Source: Clostridium estertheticum
GTDB lineage: Bacteria > Bacillota > Clostridia > Clostridiales > Clostridiaceae
DNA length: 64,000 nucleotides
Assembly: GCF_011065935.2 (NCBI RefSeq)
Contig: NZ_JAAMNH020000001.1
Coordinates: 5,229,001-5,293,000 of the forward strand
Direction of reading: 5' to 3'
Each line of letters opens with the position of its first letter. Position 1 is the stretch's first letter. Below are positions 62,644 through 64,000 of the stretch, piece by piece. Made by a program: the position numbers and the translations under genes. Below the pieces are notes generated by a model. It did not search any database. It was given only the letters and a program-made list of their open reading frames with translations, and was not told the DNA's origin.

Positions 62644-62940
62644 ATGCCTTCGGCACCTAATTTCAATAAAATAAAAGATTCAATAAGCAATGGATTTGGA
62701 GTTATCTCAAACAAGTCTGAAATTTTTATCGAAATATCTAAACTTAAATATAAAATTCATTCTGAAGAAAATAGTATGGAAGATCTGTACAAAGATATGG
62801 GAAAGGAATTGTACACACTTTTCAAAACTAATAACCATATCGATGACTCCCTATTAGATTATTGTAATACATTAAAGAAAATAGAAACCCGCATAAAAGC
62901 TCTTGAAAAAGAACTTCATAAAATTGATAATAAAAACTAA
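62644..62940 (+). CDS. Small coiled-coil protein, unknown
   Basis: 98 residues, highly helical and charged: an amphipathic N-terminal part (NKIKDSISNGFG), then KKIETRIKALEKELHKIDNK forming a coiled coil. The ATG at 62644 is preceded by AAAGGAGGAAACATT, an ideal ribosome binding site. Similar small proteins, some with a zinc ribbon, occur in clostridia; no cysteines for a zinc site are seen here. Confidence 0.62.
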   Translation: MPSAPNFNKIKDSISNGFGVISNKSEIFIEISKLKYKIHSEENSMEDLYKDMGKELYTLFKTNNHIDDSLLDYCNTLKKIETRIKALEKELHKIDNKN

Positions 62941-62957
62941 AAGCTTATTTTGTATAA

Positions 62958-63000
62958 TATATAAAATAGTGATGAACCGCACTATTTTATATATTTTTTT
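62958..63000 (+). terminator. Terminator after 62644-62940 gene
   Basis: 14-bp stem TATATAAAATAGTG/CACTATTTTATATA with an 8-nt loop, then seven T. Confidence 0.88.
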
Positions 63001-63008
63001 GATCATGT

Positions 63009-64000
63009 TTATATAATTACATCCTTATCTTCACTATGTAATCTATTTAGATGTTTAATTTCTACAAATAGGAATATGGCTGTTAAAATTGAAGCTATTG
63101 CATCTGAGCTAGGCCCTGACATCCATACACCATTTAATTCATAAAATCTTGGTAAAATAAATAACAATGGTATAAGGATTATAACTTGCCTGCTTAGTCC
63201 TAAAAATATGGATATTTTAGCTTTACCTATAGCTTGAAAATAGTTGGAACTAACTATTTGAAAGCCTATTACAGGAATCATAAATAGGTATATTCTAATG
63301 CCATGGGCACCTATAGCTAGCAGTTCTGGGTCCTTATTAAATATACTTATAAGTTGTTTCGGAAATAACTGTATAATTATAAATCCAGTGGTTGTAATCA
63401 CTGTAGCTGCGAGTATTGCCAGTTTTAAAGCTTGCTTTACACGATTATATTTTTTTGCTCCATAATTGTATCCAATAATTGGTTGGCACCCTTGGTTTAT
63501 TCCAAAAATAGGCATTAGTACCATCATGGCGATACTCATAATAACTCCCATAGATCCCAGGGCTAAATCACCACCATATTTAACTAAACTTCTATTAGAA
63601 ATAATAGTTACTATACTTGCTGCTATTTGCATGGAAAATGGAGACATGCCTATAGCAAAAATACCCATTACAACCTTAGCATTTAATCTTAAATTTTTGT
63701 AGCGTATTTTTAATACACTCTTTCCACCAAAGAAATAGTATAATACCCATATAGTATTTACAGCTTGTGAAATAACCGTTGCAATAGCTGCTCCTCTAGT
63801 TCCCATATGGAAAACAAAAATGAAAAGTGGATCTAAAATTGTATTTAATATTCCACCAATTAACATTGTAAACATAGCTACTCTTGGATTTCCTTCAGAT
63901 CGTATAGAATTATTAAGTCCAAAGCCTATATTTTGAAAGATTACACCTATAAGTATTATTGTTATATATTCCTTGGCATAAGGCAAGGTCTCACTACTAG
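63009..64000 (-). CDS. MATE-family efflux transporter, partial at the right edge
   Basis: The frame runs out of the window: at least 330 codons are present and the N-terminal quarter is missing. Visible are GNPRVAMFTMLIGGILNTIL and DPLFIFVFHMGTRGAAIAT, standard for NorM/DinF-like MATE proteins, and further helices to residue 310. MATE pumps export cationic drugs using Na+ or H+ gradients. A TTG at 63986 lies within the gene and is not the true start. Confidence 0.9.
   Translation of the reverse strand, partial: SSETLPYAKEYITIILIGVIFQNIGFGLNNSIRSEGNPRVAMFTMLIGGILNTILDPLFIFVFHMGTRGAAIATVISQAVNTIWVLYYFFGGKSVLKIRYKNLRLNAKVVMGIFAIGMSPFSMQIAASIVTIISNRSLVKYGGDLALGSMGVIMSIAMMVLMPIFGINQGCQPIIGYNYGAKKYNRVKQALKLAILAATVITTTGFIIIQLFPKQLISIFNKDPELLAIGAHGIRIYLFMIPVIGFQIVSSNYFQAIGKAKISIFLGLSRQVIILIPLLFILPRFYELNGVWMSGPSSDAIASILTAIFLFVEIKHLNRLHSEDKDVII

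Noticed and set aside
1..64000. CRISPR arrays, rRNA operons or prophage
   Set aside because: No regularly spaced direct repeats, no rRNA-like sequence and no phage structural genes were seen on either strand.

Overview
The window looks like a chromosomal segment of a low-GC, spore-forming anaerobe of the genus Clostridium (cluster I type). Support comes from the AT-rich sequence with strong AGGAGG-type ribosome binding sites, sporulation genes (yabP, yabQ, spoVT, a spoVB-like flippase, spoVG), an [FeFe]-hydrogenase-family protein, several radical SAM enzymes and an H-NOX chemoreceptor. I cannot name the species from sequence alone.

Bases 1-20582 are housekeeping and mostly on the minus strand. 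Read in the direction of transcription the order is purR-spoVG-glmU-prs, then a response regulator, histidine kinase and HtrA-type protease, then pth-mfd-prsA-spoVT-spoVB-like-mazG-HU-S4 protein-yabP-yabQ. This is the Bacillus subtilis purR...yabQ-divIC order with three insertions: the two-component/HtrA set, the PrsA foldase and HU. murC is divergent from purR.

Bases 20583-25104 hold a heterodimeric ABC exporter of the BmrC/BmrD type. It is preceded by a roughly 1-kb leader with a strong promoter, a 40-codon ORF, two intrinsic terminators in series and two tandem, paralogous 59-codon ORFs, each with an in-frame internal Shine-Dalgarno/ATG at codon 19. This looks like a leader-peptide control region.

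Bases 25105-31700 are accessory and partly decayed: a PAF-acetylhydrolase-like enzyme, an N-truncated PhzF remnant, two other remnants, a creatininase-family amidase, small unknown proteins and an aldehyde dehydrogenase. Inside this stretch is a DsbA/FrnE-like oxidoreductase whose first redox cysteine codon is UGA. A hairpin with a GGU apical loop lies 21 nt downstream, so it is a selenoprotein candidate.

Bases 31887-35851 carry a three-gene ABC-2 exporter with three near-identical palindromes in its non-coding parts, a small membrane protein and a LysE exporter. Bases 36113-43721 contain tRNA-Pro with a consensus promoter, a hydrogenase-like iron-sulfur protein, a PAP2 phosphatase, a HAD phosphatase, small unknown proteins, a DUF2812 remnant and an ABC-F protein. 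Bases 44069-49655 contain an rRNA methyltransferase, a BlaI/BlaR-like pair with two clear operators, ComB, and a REP-associated transposase between perfect 15-bp inverted repeats.

Bases 49735-64000 contain a CdaR-type regulator with an MsmX-like ATPase, two radical SAM proteins, a lipoprotein, a YkvI-like transporter, a PAP2 protein, the H-NOX chemoreceptor, an XRE regulator with a dead LexA-like domain, DUF3783, a cyclophilin, MurI and, at the right edge, a partial MATE transporter.
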